Source of the DNA: Megalobrama amblycephala
Taxonomy: Eukaryota > Chordata > Actinopteri > Cypriniformes > Xenocyprididae
DNA: 64,000 nt
Reading direction: 5' to 3'
Assembly: GCF_018812025.1 (NCBI RefSeq)
Contig: NC_063044.1
Span: forward strand, 69,844,847 to 69,908,846
Shown: positions 54,601 through 61,680 of the stretch, piece after piece
Numbering within the stretch: position 1 is the first letter of the stretch
Layout: every line of letters begins with the position of its first letter
Notes under the pieces: generated by a model
What the model saw: only the letters and a program-made list of their open reading frames with translations
What the model was told of the DNA's origin: nothing
The model's database searches: none
Made by a program: the position numbers and the translations under genes

Positions 54601-57386
54601 TGTGATAACAGTCACTATTAATTGGAGTGATTAGCGCTATGCGGTATTTGTGATCTCGGTTATATTGAAATCTTGAGCCGTGATCAGTTCTGAGTTTGTG
54701 TGATCTTTGTTGTTGTGATTTTTAAACTTATTTTGTTCATTTGAGTATTGCAAGTTTTCTTGGTTTTGTTTATATTTGTTTAGTACATTGATTCTGACTG
54801 TTTTGTTTATTTGTTTATTTATGTTGGTTCGGTCTGTTTGTCTTCTTAAGTGATTTTTCCTTCTCTTTTTGTATTTCGCAGGAGCTGAGCGTTCCTTGTG
54901 TTACGGCCCAAGCCTTCGTATTTATTATTATTATCATTTAGTGTGGTGTATATTTTTCTCTCTGTATTATTTTGGTCCATTCTCTTCTCCCGAGGGTAAG
55001 CTCCGCCCCTGTGCACCTGCGGCCCATTCATTCATGACGCTCTGGGTTGGATATAAAGCCACCGGTATACTTCACTTTCCGCGCCCGGATGCGTCTCATG
55101 CATCTTTCAAAGTACACTAAACAATAGCCTTGTCCAAATACCCACACTAGCGGTCTTTGCACTTGACCACTTGTCTACTTACATGACGTATTTCCTGTAT
55201 TTGTCTCAAGTGTTCAAGTGGGTGTGAAGACCGCAAGTGTGTGTAGAACTTTTGATTGCCTGATGGGACACACTAACAGTCCTGCAAAAAATGCAAGCGT
55301 TTAAAGCTTCTTTTTTTAAATGATTATTTTCAGTGCTCTGCATTTTAAAATTAATTTCTAAATGTCTGTTCAGTAGTCGCTATGTAACTATCAGAAGACA
55401 CAATTTTAAAATGGTGATGCTTCTTTGAAAAAGCAGTCACAAATGTTGTACAAAATACACATTGCCCACTCATCTGTGCATCAATAAAATGTGCGACACA
55501 TTATATTTTACTACCAAACTATATGTATTATATAAATCATTTAACTTGCCGTCATATGTTTTCATTGACATCTCGTGATTTCGGGGCATGTGAGTTCCTG
55601 AACATAATGCATGATGGGATACGCTTAGCCTCGAATACTGCTCAGAAGCGGTGTTCAGGATAATGTGAGTTTAGTGTGCATTAAGGGCACTGCACTTGGG
55701 GATTTTTAAGACATGGGACAGTCTTGCTCACTTACTTCCTGTCGTGTGCACAAGCTCTCAAGTGGCCAAGACTGCAAGTGTGGGTATTTGGACAAGGCAC
55801 ACAGATGCGCACGGACCGAGTTTGCGCAGTACAAGTTTTTCTATACCAGACATTGTGTCATCAACCAGACATTCCCTGGGCAGGATCAGAGAAAGAAAAA
55901 TAGTGCATCCACCATTGCAACATAGTTCAGAAGATACACCAAGAGAACAGGAATCAAAAACGATTTACTCGTCTTATTTTTTGAACAGCTCGTTACATAC
56001 TCTTCTTCGACGATTGCACATTGTGCTCAGTACTGTGCGTATTGCCACCTAGTGGACTCTTCTGTCCTGCTTGCGGAAGCGCTGTTGCACGCGCACTGTC
56101 TGCGCAGTCTAGAAATTTGGGCTGCACGCGGACAGGGTAGAAAATGTTTTGTGTTGCTGTTTGAGCGCTCGCGCTGAAGCTAAAGATGATCATCAATACA
56201 ATGAAGTGCTGTGTGTGGAGTGAATGAACAGTGCTCTCTCTCTGTGTGTGTGGATGGGTTAAAAGCAGAGCAGAAATTCTCACTTTATATTTTGCATAAA
56301 AGGCTGGATGTCTTTAAATTTTAGATTATTACATTTGGACTGACTGATTACACGAGACCAGAGGACCAAGATTAAGAAATCGATGGTGAAGAATCGTATT
56401 GTTTTATTTGACAAAGCTTTTAAATTTGATAAGCAAATAAATGCTGTTGTCAAATCCAGCTTTTTCCACTGGAGACTTCTGGATAAACTCAAGATGTTTC
56501 TCTCTTTTAAGGAGCTTGAGAAAGTCATTCATGTCTTTATTTCTTCAAGTCTTGATGATTGTAATTCTCTGTATAGAGGAGTTAGTCAGACAGCGTTGTC
56601 ACGTTTGCAGCTGCTTGATGCTGACAGGGACGTGAAAACAAGAGCATTTTACCCTGATTTTATCTTCTCTTCATTGGTCACCAGTGCGTTTCTGAGTAGA
56701 ATTGAAGCTTTTGTTGTTTGTTTTCAAATCTTTAAATGGTTTGGCACCACCTTACCTCACAGACCTTTAAAACAGCAGACATCTACTAGATCTCTTAGTT
56801 CCTCTGATCAGCTGCTTTAATTGTTTCTAGATTAATCTCAGGGGTGACGGATCTTCTCTGTAGCGTCATCTAGACTGTGAGATCTTTTACCCTCACATGT
56901 TAGAGTGGATCCAACTACATCTAGTGTTAAAAGTCCAGCATAAAAAGCAGATGATTCAAATACCGTCTTTTTTCCTCATGAACACAATCATCACACTCTC
57001 CAGAATAAAGTGTTTGTCTTGATCATGTAGCTGTTGAAATCTCTGAATATGAAGATAATTGTTGATCATCAGATGTTTGAGTGACTCTATGTCCAGTATC
57101 AGGAATAATACAGTATGATCTGTATGTATCAATACACAACTCTGAGATCACAACGTGAATGTGTGCAAGAATAAACTGAGCATGTTCAAATCAACTCTTT
57201 CCATAATTTTTACATAATTTTGACTAATTCCACTAAATGTCTTTAGAGAAAATCCAAAAACACAAACATGATTTCTTTACCTGTGAGAAGTGAAGAGAGA
57301 ATGATCAGTCCCAGCAGACACACACCTTTAATTCTACTGATCACACTGATCAGCCATTTTCTGTTTCTGTCAGTCTTTCTCTTCAT
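33365..57386 (-). CDS. two-Ig-domain inhibitory-type cell-surface receptor with ITIM tail, 14 exons
   Basis: Minus-strand exons: 57386-57281 signal; 53196-52873 Ig1; 52775-52449 Ig2; 52366-52307, 50386-50342, 49614-49570, 49089-49033, 48942-48907 and 48806-48762 stalk; 48615-48538 transmembrane; 48337-48309, 47923-47870, 33697-33626 and 33484-33365 cytoplasmic. All sites are GT-AG. Every extracellular exon is phase 1-1 and the late tail is phase 0, giving 1398 nt (465 residues plus stop). Each Ig domain has its Cys pair. The tail carries VTYSEV and VTYASI, both matching V-x-Y-x-x-I/V (ITIM); TYSEV also fits the ITSM form TxYxxV. The expected role is a plasma-membrane receptor on leukocytes recruiting SH2 phosphatases, known for ITIM receptors and inferred here. 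The ligand is unknown. The link across the 14-kb transposon-filled intron is inferred from strand, phase and reading frame. It most resembles fish CD300/pIgR-like multigene receptors; I cannot name the gene. Confidence 0.72.
33698..35815. other. part of the long receptor intron: repeats, no genes
   Basis: Holds a fish repeat with alternating GCTGGT motifs at 34075-34160, dispersed repeat copy B (34627-34800) and a hAT-end-like piece at 34863-35060. The last has GATGGGAAACTGAGGCTTTC and GCGACATCTGGTGGTCA, similar in style to the hAT left end at 1629-1740. Open frames have no domains. Confidence 0.55.
34627..34800. repeat. dispersed repeat, copy B (copy A at 17326-17492)
   Basis: Parallel to 17326-17492 through TTGTTGTCAGATTTCA, GATAGGAGCTGCACTTGAATGC and AAAGATGGCCGCTGAGTGAA. 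Copy B has about 15 extra bases in the middle. Confidence 0.85.
35950..36932 (+). pseudogene. L1-type ORF1 protein (one frameshift)
   Basis: The first part (35950-36357) is charged and heptad-like, predicting a coiled coil (about residues 30-120), as in L1 ORF1 trimers. Its frame stops at 36355-36357. The continuation (36369-36932) is in the next frame and has the RNA-binding RRM-like part (IERAHRALTAKPK, SLVVRFLDFSVKEIILRQAW) and the C-terminal domain. Reading NNLRIYNVAEG across 36345-36375 in the second frame shows that a single-base change near 36340-36350 split the ORF. ORF1p would coat LINE RNA and act as a nucleic-acid chaperone in the cytoplasm. Confidence 0.85.
37398..41868 (+). pseudogene. 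L1-type ORF2 (endonuclease/reverse transcriptase), interrupted by a solo LTR and frameshifts
   Basis: Starts with MDSLICVTYNVKGLGSP (37398-37479), the first endonuclease motif. The solo LTR (37480-38185) interrupts it. The endonuclease then continues (AMLQETHLF, VNLYAPNED, GGDFNC, ITISDHAPVSL at 38205-38820). Frame changes occur near 38400, 39025 and 39480. The reverse transcriptase (39504-41702) has SYRPISLLCVDLKILT, RGTRQGEVLSPSLFAL and the catalytic FADD (about 40190). The C-terminal CX3CX7HX4C motif begins at about 41485 (CWRKC...H..C). A last frame change near 41700 leads to the true end at 41868. The protein would nick target DNA and copy the LINE RNA; as read it is dead. Confidence 0.9.
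37475..38190. mobile_element. solo LTR inside LINE ORF2, 5-bp target duplication AACTG
   Basis: AACTG at 37475-37479 is repeated at 38186-38190. The enclosed 706 bp (37480-38185) begins TGTTACG and ends CGTAACA, i.e. TG...CA with a 7-bp inverted repeat, as LTRs do. It has a TATA-like CATAAAAAGCG near 37575 and no internal coding region, so it is a solo LTR formed by recombination between two LTRs. Removing it restores the ORF2 frame (NQL then KKFNCAIAM). Confidence 0.9.
42012..43550 (-). mobile_element. Tc1/mariner transposon with ~210-bp inverted repeats
   Basis: TA (42012-42013) and TA (43549-43550) border an element of 1535 bp. It begins CAGGTCCTTCTCAAAAAATT and ends with the inverted copy. 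The inverted repeats extend about 210 bp and are nearly identical, with a second copy of CAAAAAATTAGCATAT at the inner end (about 42199-42214), typical of the IR/DR design of fish Tc1 elements. Very high similarity of the ends suggests recent insertion. Confidence 0.95.
42291..43229 (-). pseudogene. Tc1 transposase (DD34E), two frameshifts
   Basis: Starts at the Met at 43229 with the paired-like helix-turn-helix (QKEISERIGCSQSAVSRHL). The frame is lost near 43010 and resumes at 43033-42479 with VHRRVQEMGYRCR and the first catalytic Asp (VLFSDESKF). The second catalytic Asp follows (FQHDLAPAHSAKTT), then NSPDLNP. One base is missing in the CCATAGAG text at about 42480, so the ENLW block with the catalytic Glu lies in the next frame. 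The full frame would end at the stop at 42291-42293. A nuclear cut-and-paste enzyme by family; inactive as read. Confidence 0.9.
43551..44442. other. receptor intron, no feature recognised
   Basis: AT-rich DNA between the Tc1 and DIRS-like elements. A TA-rich run directly after the Tc1 end continues the original LINE target site. No genes or clear repeats. Confidence 0.45.
44588..44604 (+). promoter_or_regulatory. TATA-box promoter of the DIRS-like element
   Basis: GTATAAAAAGGGCGCC is a consensus TATA box right after the left inverted repeat, about 100 bp before the Gag-like region. Confidence 0.6.
44697..45356 (+). pseudogene. DIRS Gag-like protein (N-terminus frameshifted, 3' truncated)
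   Basis: The main frame (44745-45356, 203 residues) begins DLCVHCLGEEH and contains two CVHC pairs (about residues 7-30), then an Arg-rich stretch and a helical region (about residues 50-165). It ends in a Pro/Ser-rich tail. The preceding text CFKHCADPCPRYLTPDD (44698-44748) lies in another frame and runs directly into it, so one base is probably missing at about 44748. Similar text occurs in Gag-like ORFs of cyprinid DIRS elements as I remember them; the structural context supports this. The function is presumed RNA packaging. Confidence 0.6.
45357..47365. other. non-coding interior of the DIRS-like element
   Basis: GC-richer and T-rich sequence of about 2 kb without long frames. I found no reverse transcriptase, RNase H or recombinase motifs, which makes the element non-autonomous. 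A short direct repeat (TGATGTTAGGTGTAG, three times) lies at 45630-45660. Confidence 0.6.
47870..48615 (-). CDS. transmembrane and first cytoplasmic exons of the Ig receptor
   Basis: Exon 48615-48538 encodes a 20-residue hydrophobic helix (IVIVVASFAVLLPALILW) followed by the stop-transfer sequence MIRRKRD. Exon 48337-48309 (29 nt) encodes DNRRGTDDSE, with its first codon split across the junction. Exon 47923-47870 (54 nt) encodes 18 polar residues ending NTLPQQ. All three have GT-AG borders and their phases fit each other (1, 0, 0). Confidence 0.85.
48762..50386 (-). CDS. tandemly duplicated stalk exons of the Ig receptor
   Basis: Five short phase 1-1 exons rich in Thr, Ser and Pro: 50386-50342, 49614-49570 and 48806-48762 are near-identical 45-nt copies (VPSTTAST.TPTSLG). 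49089-49033 (57 nt) and 48942-48907 (36 nt) are diverged relatives. Each is flanked by the same intron text (TGAATGCATGAACACAACATC on one side; GAAATGAGGATGATCTTCATACACACC on the other). The exons therefore arose by local segment duplication. They would form an O-glycosylated stalk between Ig2 and the membrane. Confidence 0.85.
51085..51165 (-). repeat. tRNA-derived SINE head (not a functional tRNA)
   Basis: The minus strand reads GCGTAGCTCAATTGGCAGAGCATTGCAAC, a good tRNA 5' part with box A. The rest (ATGATCACGCGATCATGGGTTTGTAA) cannot fold into the remaining tRNA arms and has only a degenerate box B. It sits in a receptor intron. Confidence 0.55.
52307..53196 (-). CDS. Ig1, Ig2 and first stalk exon of the Ig receptor
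   Basis: Ig1 (53196-52873) has Cys at VRLSC and YSC with the DYGFYSC motif and a central Trp (TWTYS). Ig2 (52775 or 52769 to 52449) has VTLSC and EWRC, plus a DYW and LLWVNQ core. The 5' end of Ig2 begins with a run of about eight Ser encoded by a (TCA)n microsatellite (plus-strand 52742-52762). A short stalk exon follows (52366-52307, SSSNSEKKSSQTTAAAPTQ) with a weak donor (G|GTTCAT). All phase 1-1. Confidence 0.88.
53440..53545 (+). repeat. tRNA-derived SINE fragment
   Basis: Plus-strand TAATGGTTAGAGAGT (box A-like, 53446-53460) and GGTTCGAGTCTC (box B, 53480-53492) are spaced as in a tRNA. They are followed by a tail (GGAGTGAATGAACAGTGCTCTC, 53517) that recurs at 56217-56238. It lies in the intron between the signal exon and Ig1. 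Confidence 0.7.
53560..55120. other. receptor intron 1, T-rich unassigned part
   Basis: T-rich sequence (54470-54880) and GC-richer stretches without any protein domain. It may include LTR remnants, but I could not find paired ends. Confidence 0.35.
55127..55798. mobile_element. non-autonomous DNA transposon, ends GCCTTGTCCAAATACCCACA
   Basis: Left end 55127 GCCTTGTCCAAATACCCACAC is mirrored exactly at the right end (GTGTGGGTATTTGGACAAGGC, ending 55798). Subterminal CAAGTG/CACTTG motifs recur on both sides. No coding sequence. Target duplications are unclear. Intron-borne. Confidence 0.75.
56380..56815 (+). mobile_element. L2-type LINE ORF2 fragment
   Basis: The plus-strand frame 56383-56820 contains KVIHVFISSSLDDCNSLYRGVSQ and LSRLQLLD, then after a disrupted piece IFKWFGTTLPHRPL. 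These match the C-terminal end of fish L2/CR1-like ORF2. Internal deletion of the conserved NAAARLL region is apparent. Confidence 0.75.
57281..57386 (-). CDS. signal-peptide exon of the Ig receptor
   Basis: Met at 57386, a basic N-region (MKRKTDRNRKWL), a hydrophobic core (GVCLLGLIILSSLLT) and a donor ACAG|GTAAAG, leaving phase 1 as all following Ig exons need. The 57390-57480 region upstream should hold the promoter; I see no clear TATA box. Confidence 0.8.
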
Positions 57387-58740
57387 TATATAGTTACAGC
57401 TCTTTCTTCAGACAGGAAGGGCTGGTCGTGTCTAAAGAAAGAACTTCCTCTGATCTGAACTGAGTGTAGTTCTGGTATATAGTTGTTATTTAGTGACACG
57501 ATGCCAATGCATAATGGAGAATTGTTGATTTGTTCTTCACTGATGTTTAAATGTAATGTACAGTACACTTCTACTGTAATAGGAACAGTCCCTGAAGATC
57601 AACTCATGGTTGATGTTCAAGAGCACAATGGTAACAGCTCAGGGAGTTTAACCTACAGTCATTCTGTTTCCACACAGACTTTGACACGACAGCAGCTGTC
57701 AAACATGTTCGTCAGTGTGATAAAGTGCACATTATAAACCACACTGGCTCAACACACATCTGATCTGAGCACAGTTCTTTGCATTACTGTTAGTTTCACT
57801 TCTTTCTTTTAGCAGTTTCTTCATGCAGTTCAAATCTAGAAATAAAAACATTAAATTATTAGTGATTAAAGTGGTTAGTTATTGAAAGAATATTCATTAT
57901 AAATGTTATAAATATCAGTTGTTTTAAAGCAGATAAATCAAGTGTAGAGTCAGTTCTGGCAGGTCACGTCAGTCAAGCTCTCATCAGCTGACTGTCAGGT
58001 GACTCACGTCTACCTATAGGAATACGACGTCTATCACAGCATCCATACATATAAGCTCCTCAGTATTATCAGCAGTTATCGCCTTTCTCAGTTAATTAAA
58101 TGGTAAATTCAACAGGCAAAAGAGCATCATCTCACTAGGAAGTGTGCAATCAGGAATTAGCGAGAGGGATTCGTTCCCCACATGGATTTCACCTCTTGAA
58201 TACGCAAATTCGCCGCATGATTTGGAAGTGACTGAGTTAGCATTGCTTCTCGCATCGCTGCTATTAGCTGTGGACTCGCTGACGTTATACTAATGACTGA
58301 CTCAAGAACAAGTTCAGATGGATCCGGATCTGCAAAGGATTTCAAGAGAAGATCAAGCATCCACGTCACAGCCGGCTATTCCACTCTCCTTCATTTCTGC
58401 ATGTTTCCACAAAGCTAAGCTCCTTTTAATGCTCATGGGTTTAAAGCTATCAGGTTATGGGCAACATGTTTGTGCAAAGCTTTTGCGGTCGTATTGGCAA
58501 TGTGCATTACTATAAGCATACTATAAGCACATGCTGTGGTAAGTTTATGCTGTGGTCACTGAACTAAATTTCAGTCAAGGAGACGCCATCAAGGGGGTCT
58601 GAGGAAATATTTTTTACCTCGCATTTGTTTGTACATGAACATCCATCTGGCAAAGTGGCCAGAACGGCAGGGAGTAATTTTATTTATTTTATTTATTTAT
58701 TTATTTATTTATTTTTTTTTTTTTTTATTTTTTTTTTAAT
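57387..58740. other. flank upstream of the receptor, unassigned repeat-like text 58140-58520
   Basis: Probable promoter side of the receptor gene. The text at 58140-58520 has modest open frames on both strands (for example a 70-residue minus frame) without a domain I recognise. It may be the end of the neighbouring hAT element. A (TTTA)n/poly(T) tract lies at 58678-58738. Confidence 0.4.
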
Positions 58741-59960
58741 TACCCATAGCGCAGCGTGCTGACATGCCCATCGTGTTTCACTAAGTTTCTTCAACTCAAC
58801 TGGCTGTTCGGATGGTTCAAGCTTCTGTTTTTTCTTGAAAATGTCATTGATCACTGAACCAGAAAAAAAAAAAATTGTAGAGCATTTGAACAATCTCGAA
58901 ACACAGCAGCAGGCTGGATAGAACCAGATTAACTCTATGTGCATGACAGTCCACATATAATGTGTGAGGCTCCTCTTTGCTGAACTCTTCCTGCACCTTG
59001 TTGTTACAGCCTGACATCACCGCAGCTCCATCATAGCACTGGCCAATGCAGGCGTTGACATCGATGTTAAAATAACTGAGAGTTCTTTTAATACATTGTA
59101 GAAGAGAATCCGCATCCAATCCATCAGCTGGCGTAAAGTTCAAAAACTCCTCCATAATATTCCTGGCATGAAGGTAGCGGACTACTACTGAATTCTGTTC
59201 TCTCTCATCAACAATTAATGCAAAACAACCAGCACCATTCAGTTAATCACTGATTGTTTTCTTACCATATCAGCCATAATAGTGATTATCTAATTTTGCA
59301 CTTCATGATGAGTGTTGATGTGTGTTTATTTATTTATTTATTTTTTTGGTCAAAAATGTTGTTGACATTGAGGAGTTTGACAAAATTTCCCCTGTTCGCT
59401 GACTGCTCATCCTCTCTGTGGCAATGCTGAGCACTGGCCTGACATGCTGCAAACTTTCGACCACTGCCTTCATATAGTGCTGATTTTCTTCCACCACTTT
59501 AGAATGTGCCTTATCTATAATGTTCAGTATTTTTGAGCCTTCTTCCATCAAAAACTTGTGTGCAGCACCAACATTATGTGCTTTAAAACTCAGCTGTGCT
59601 TTATGCCAGTTCTGGAATCCAGAAATTGTGAACGCTGGCTCTAGACGGACACCACGGCCTCCCACAGCTGCAAAATGTCTGCATAAAAAACAAAATGCTG
59701 CATCCTTATCAACAGAATACTCCAGCCAGTCAAATTGGTCACACCATCCAGACTAGAAGCTTCTTTGCTGGTTTCCAAACATCTGGGTTGGATATTTACT
59801 GATAACGGATGCTGCCATCTCTGCATCCATGGCAAACGTGTCAGTGGACTGCTTTGTGTCAGACTCTGTACAATCAACATCTGAACCGTTCTCAACATCT
59901 GGCTGTTCTCGTTTTTACGAGGAAATAAATTGGAAATTAGAAACCTCCTCCTCCCGGTAG
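58741..59960 (-). pseudogene. hAT transposase of the ZMYM/TTF-finger type, decayed
   Basis: Read on the minus strand. About 59760-59660 gives a TTF-type zinc-finger text (CDQFDWLEYSVDKDAAFCFLC then HFAAVGG). 59665-59400 gives FTISGFQNWHKAQ and MEEGSKILNIIDK. 59155-58900 gives LLQCIKRTLSYFNID, QCYDGAAVMSGC and YVDCHAHRVNLVL, the catalytic-domain part. 58850-58750 gives ELKKLSETRWACQH, the block after the catalytic core. Frames are broken by stops and shifts, and the C-terminal dimerisation block was not found. Similar proteins are ZMYM1-like. Confidence 0.8.
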
Positions 59961-60470
59961 GCGCGACCTCGTGCTGTTGATGGAACAACCAGGGAGGGGG
60001 GGTGGACGTCCTGCAGACTTACATGTGGGTGAGGGAGGTGCAGGCAGGTACGAGTTATGACAACTTTGAGTGAATTTACGTTGCACCAACAAGCTACATG
60101 GAGTTAGAGGAACTTAATTTGTAGCATAAACACAAATTTTCAGGTTGATTACTCAAAAAAAATAAGTCGCCCCAACTACCAGAGTTAACATATATATTTA
60201 ACATGTTTCTTTAATGAACAAGTAAGATACTACTTGTCACTGGCATTAGCGCAGTCAATAGTAACCACAAAAACTTCAACATTACAGAACTCTTTTAAAT
60301 GTCAAACATAACAGCATTAAACACTAACAGGTCTTCACCTTCACTAAAAACAAATAAATTAACACTTAATTTCAACATTTATTCTCCTTGTCCAGTCCTA
60401 TGCAAAGCATCCTGGGAACTAGAAATCCACTGCCAAAAAAGTAATCAAGGCAAGGCGAGTTTTTTTATAT
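59961..60470. other. non-coding, no gene recognised
   Basis: No open frame with a domain and no clear repeat. Confidence 0.4.
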
Positions 60471-61680
60471 AGCACATTTCATGCACAATTATAATTCAAA
60501 GAGCTTTACATAAAAAAAAAAAAAAGCAAACAAATATATGATAATTAAAACGGAATGCATAAGAAATAAAAATATCAATAATAGCAGAGAATATCTAAAT
60601 GGAAGAGTCTGAGAGTTTTAGTCAAAATATTTGTCAGGTATTTGTGTGTTTAAACAGGAGCTTTGCAGACAAATCTTCCTGGAACCACCAGGAATAACAG
60701 GACAGAGACTTATATTACAATCCCCACAATAAATGTCATGGGAATAGCCAGAAACATGCAGCCCTGGATCATTGGCATCACCACCCAAATATCTATACAG
60801 TTGAGGATCCTGAACTGGTGTATCATATTTGTCAATCTTGCTCTGGGACTTCCCCATACTGGCTGTCTTTCTCTGTGGTTTTCTGGATACTAAATAATCT
60901 GTAGGATGTCTCCAACAGATCCAATTTTTCACCTAAAATCAGCCAGGAAGAGCTCTAGGACTGACTCTCCAGTCCACACTCAGTTGATTTGGTCCCCGAC
61001 CCCAGCTTCACTCAAACCCACTATACTCTCACCACACAGTTTCTTTTCATCAAAGAAATCTCTCAACCACACTGGCTTACCACAGAGCTGCCTCAACCAC
61101 TATGATTTATCCCTTTTCCCCAAATCTTTAGCATCATTTTCTATGTAATTTTTAATTTGTCTCTTATCAGAGAAATTTGATGCCACCAGGGCTAATGGCA
61201 CAAAGGCTTTCTTCCCAATTCTCCCAGCTCATCCACCCAGACAGCATTAAAAATGCATTAAAACAGTCAGGAATAAAAAATAAAATAAAAATAAAAACAA
61301 GAAAAAGAATTAAAAGACTTGCATATAAAAAGAAAGCGCAATCAGTCTGACGTACAGTGACACAGTGCTCATTCAGTAAACGCACATCTAAACAGAAGTG
61401 TTTTGAGTCTGGATTTGAATGTGGCTACTGTTGGAGCACATCTGATCTCTTCTGGAAGCTGGTTCCAGCTGCGGCTGGCGTAACAGCTAAAAGCAGACTC
61501 TCCTTGCTTTGAGTGAACCCTTGTTATTTCTAAGTGACTTGATCCTGATGATCTGAGTGATCTGTTAGGTTTATATTGTATGAGCATATCTGCAATGTAT
61601 TGAGGTCCTAGACCATTGAGTGATTTATAAACGAAGTAACAGTACTTTAAAATCAACTTCTAAATGCAACTGGAAGCCAG
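60455..61680 (-). mobile_element. L2-type LINE 3' end (minus strand), with an insertion-like segment
   Basis: The minus frame 61656-61369 reads FVYKSLNGLGPQYIADMLIQ, RSLRSSGSSHLE and RSWNQLPEEIR..PTVATFKSRLKTLLF, the classic C-terminus of fish L2 ORF2. The 3' tail motif (GCAAGGCGAGTTTTTTTATATAGCACATTTCATGC...AAAGAGCTTTACAT) lies at 60449-60512, about 800 bp away. The segment between (about 60620-61150) is foreign to the LINE or a longer 3' UTR. Confidence 0.7.
60618..60932 (-). CDS. unassigned ORF, 104 residues
   Basis: Open frame with a moderately complex, Cys-containing sequence (YDTPVQDPQLYRYLGGDAND...YCGDCNISLCPVIPGG). It does not match a family I know. It lies within L2-related DNA and could be part of an inserted element or a chance frame. 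No splice or promoter support. Confidence 0.15.
   Translation of the reverse strand: MKNWICWRHPTDYLVSRKPQRKTASMGKSQSKIDKYDTPVQDPQLYRYLGGDANDPGLHVSGYSHDIYCGDCNISLCPVIPGGSRKICLQSSCLNTQIPDKYFD

Noticed and set aside
57483..57737. 84-residue frame upstream of the receptor
   Set aside because: No recognisable Ig fold or other domain; probably chance.
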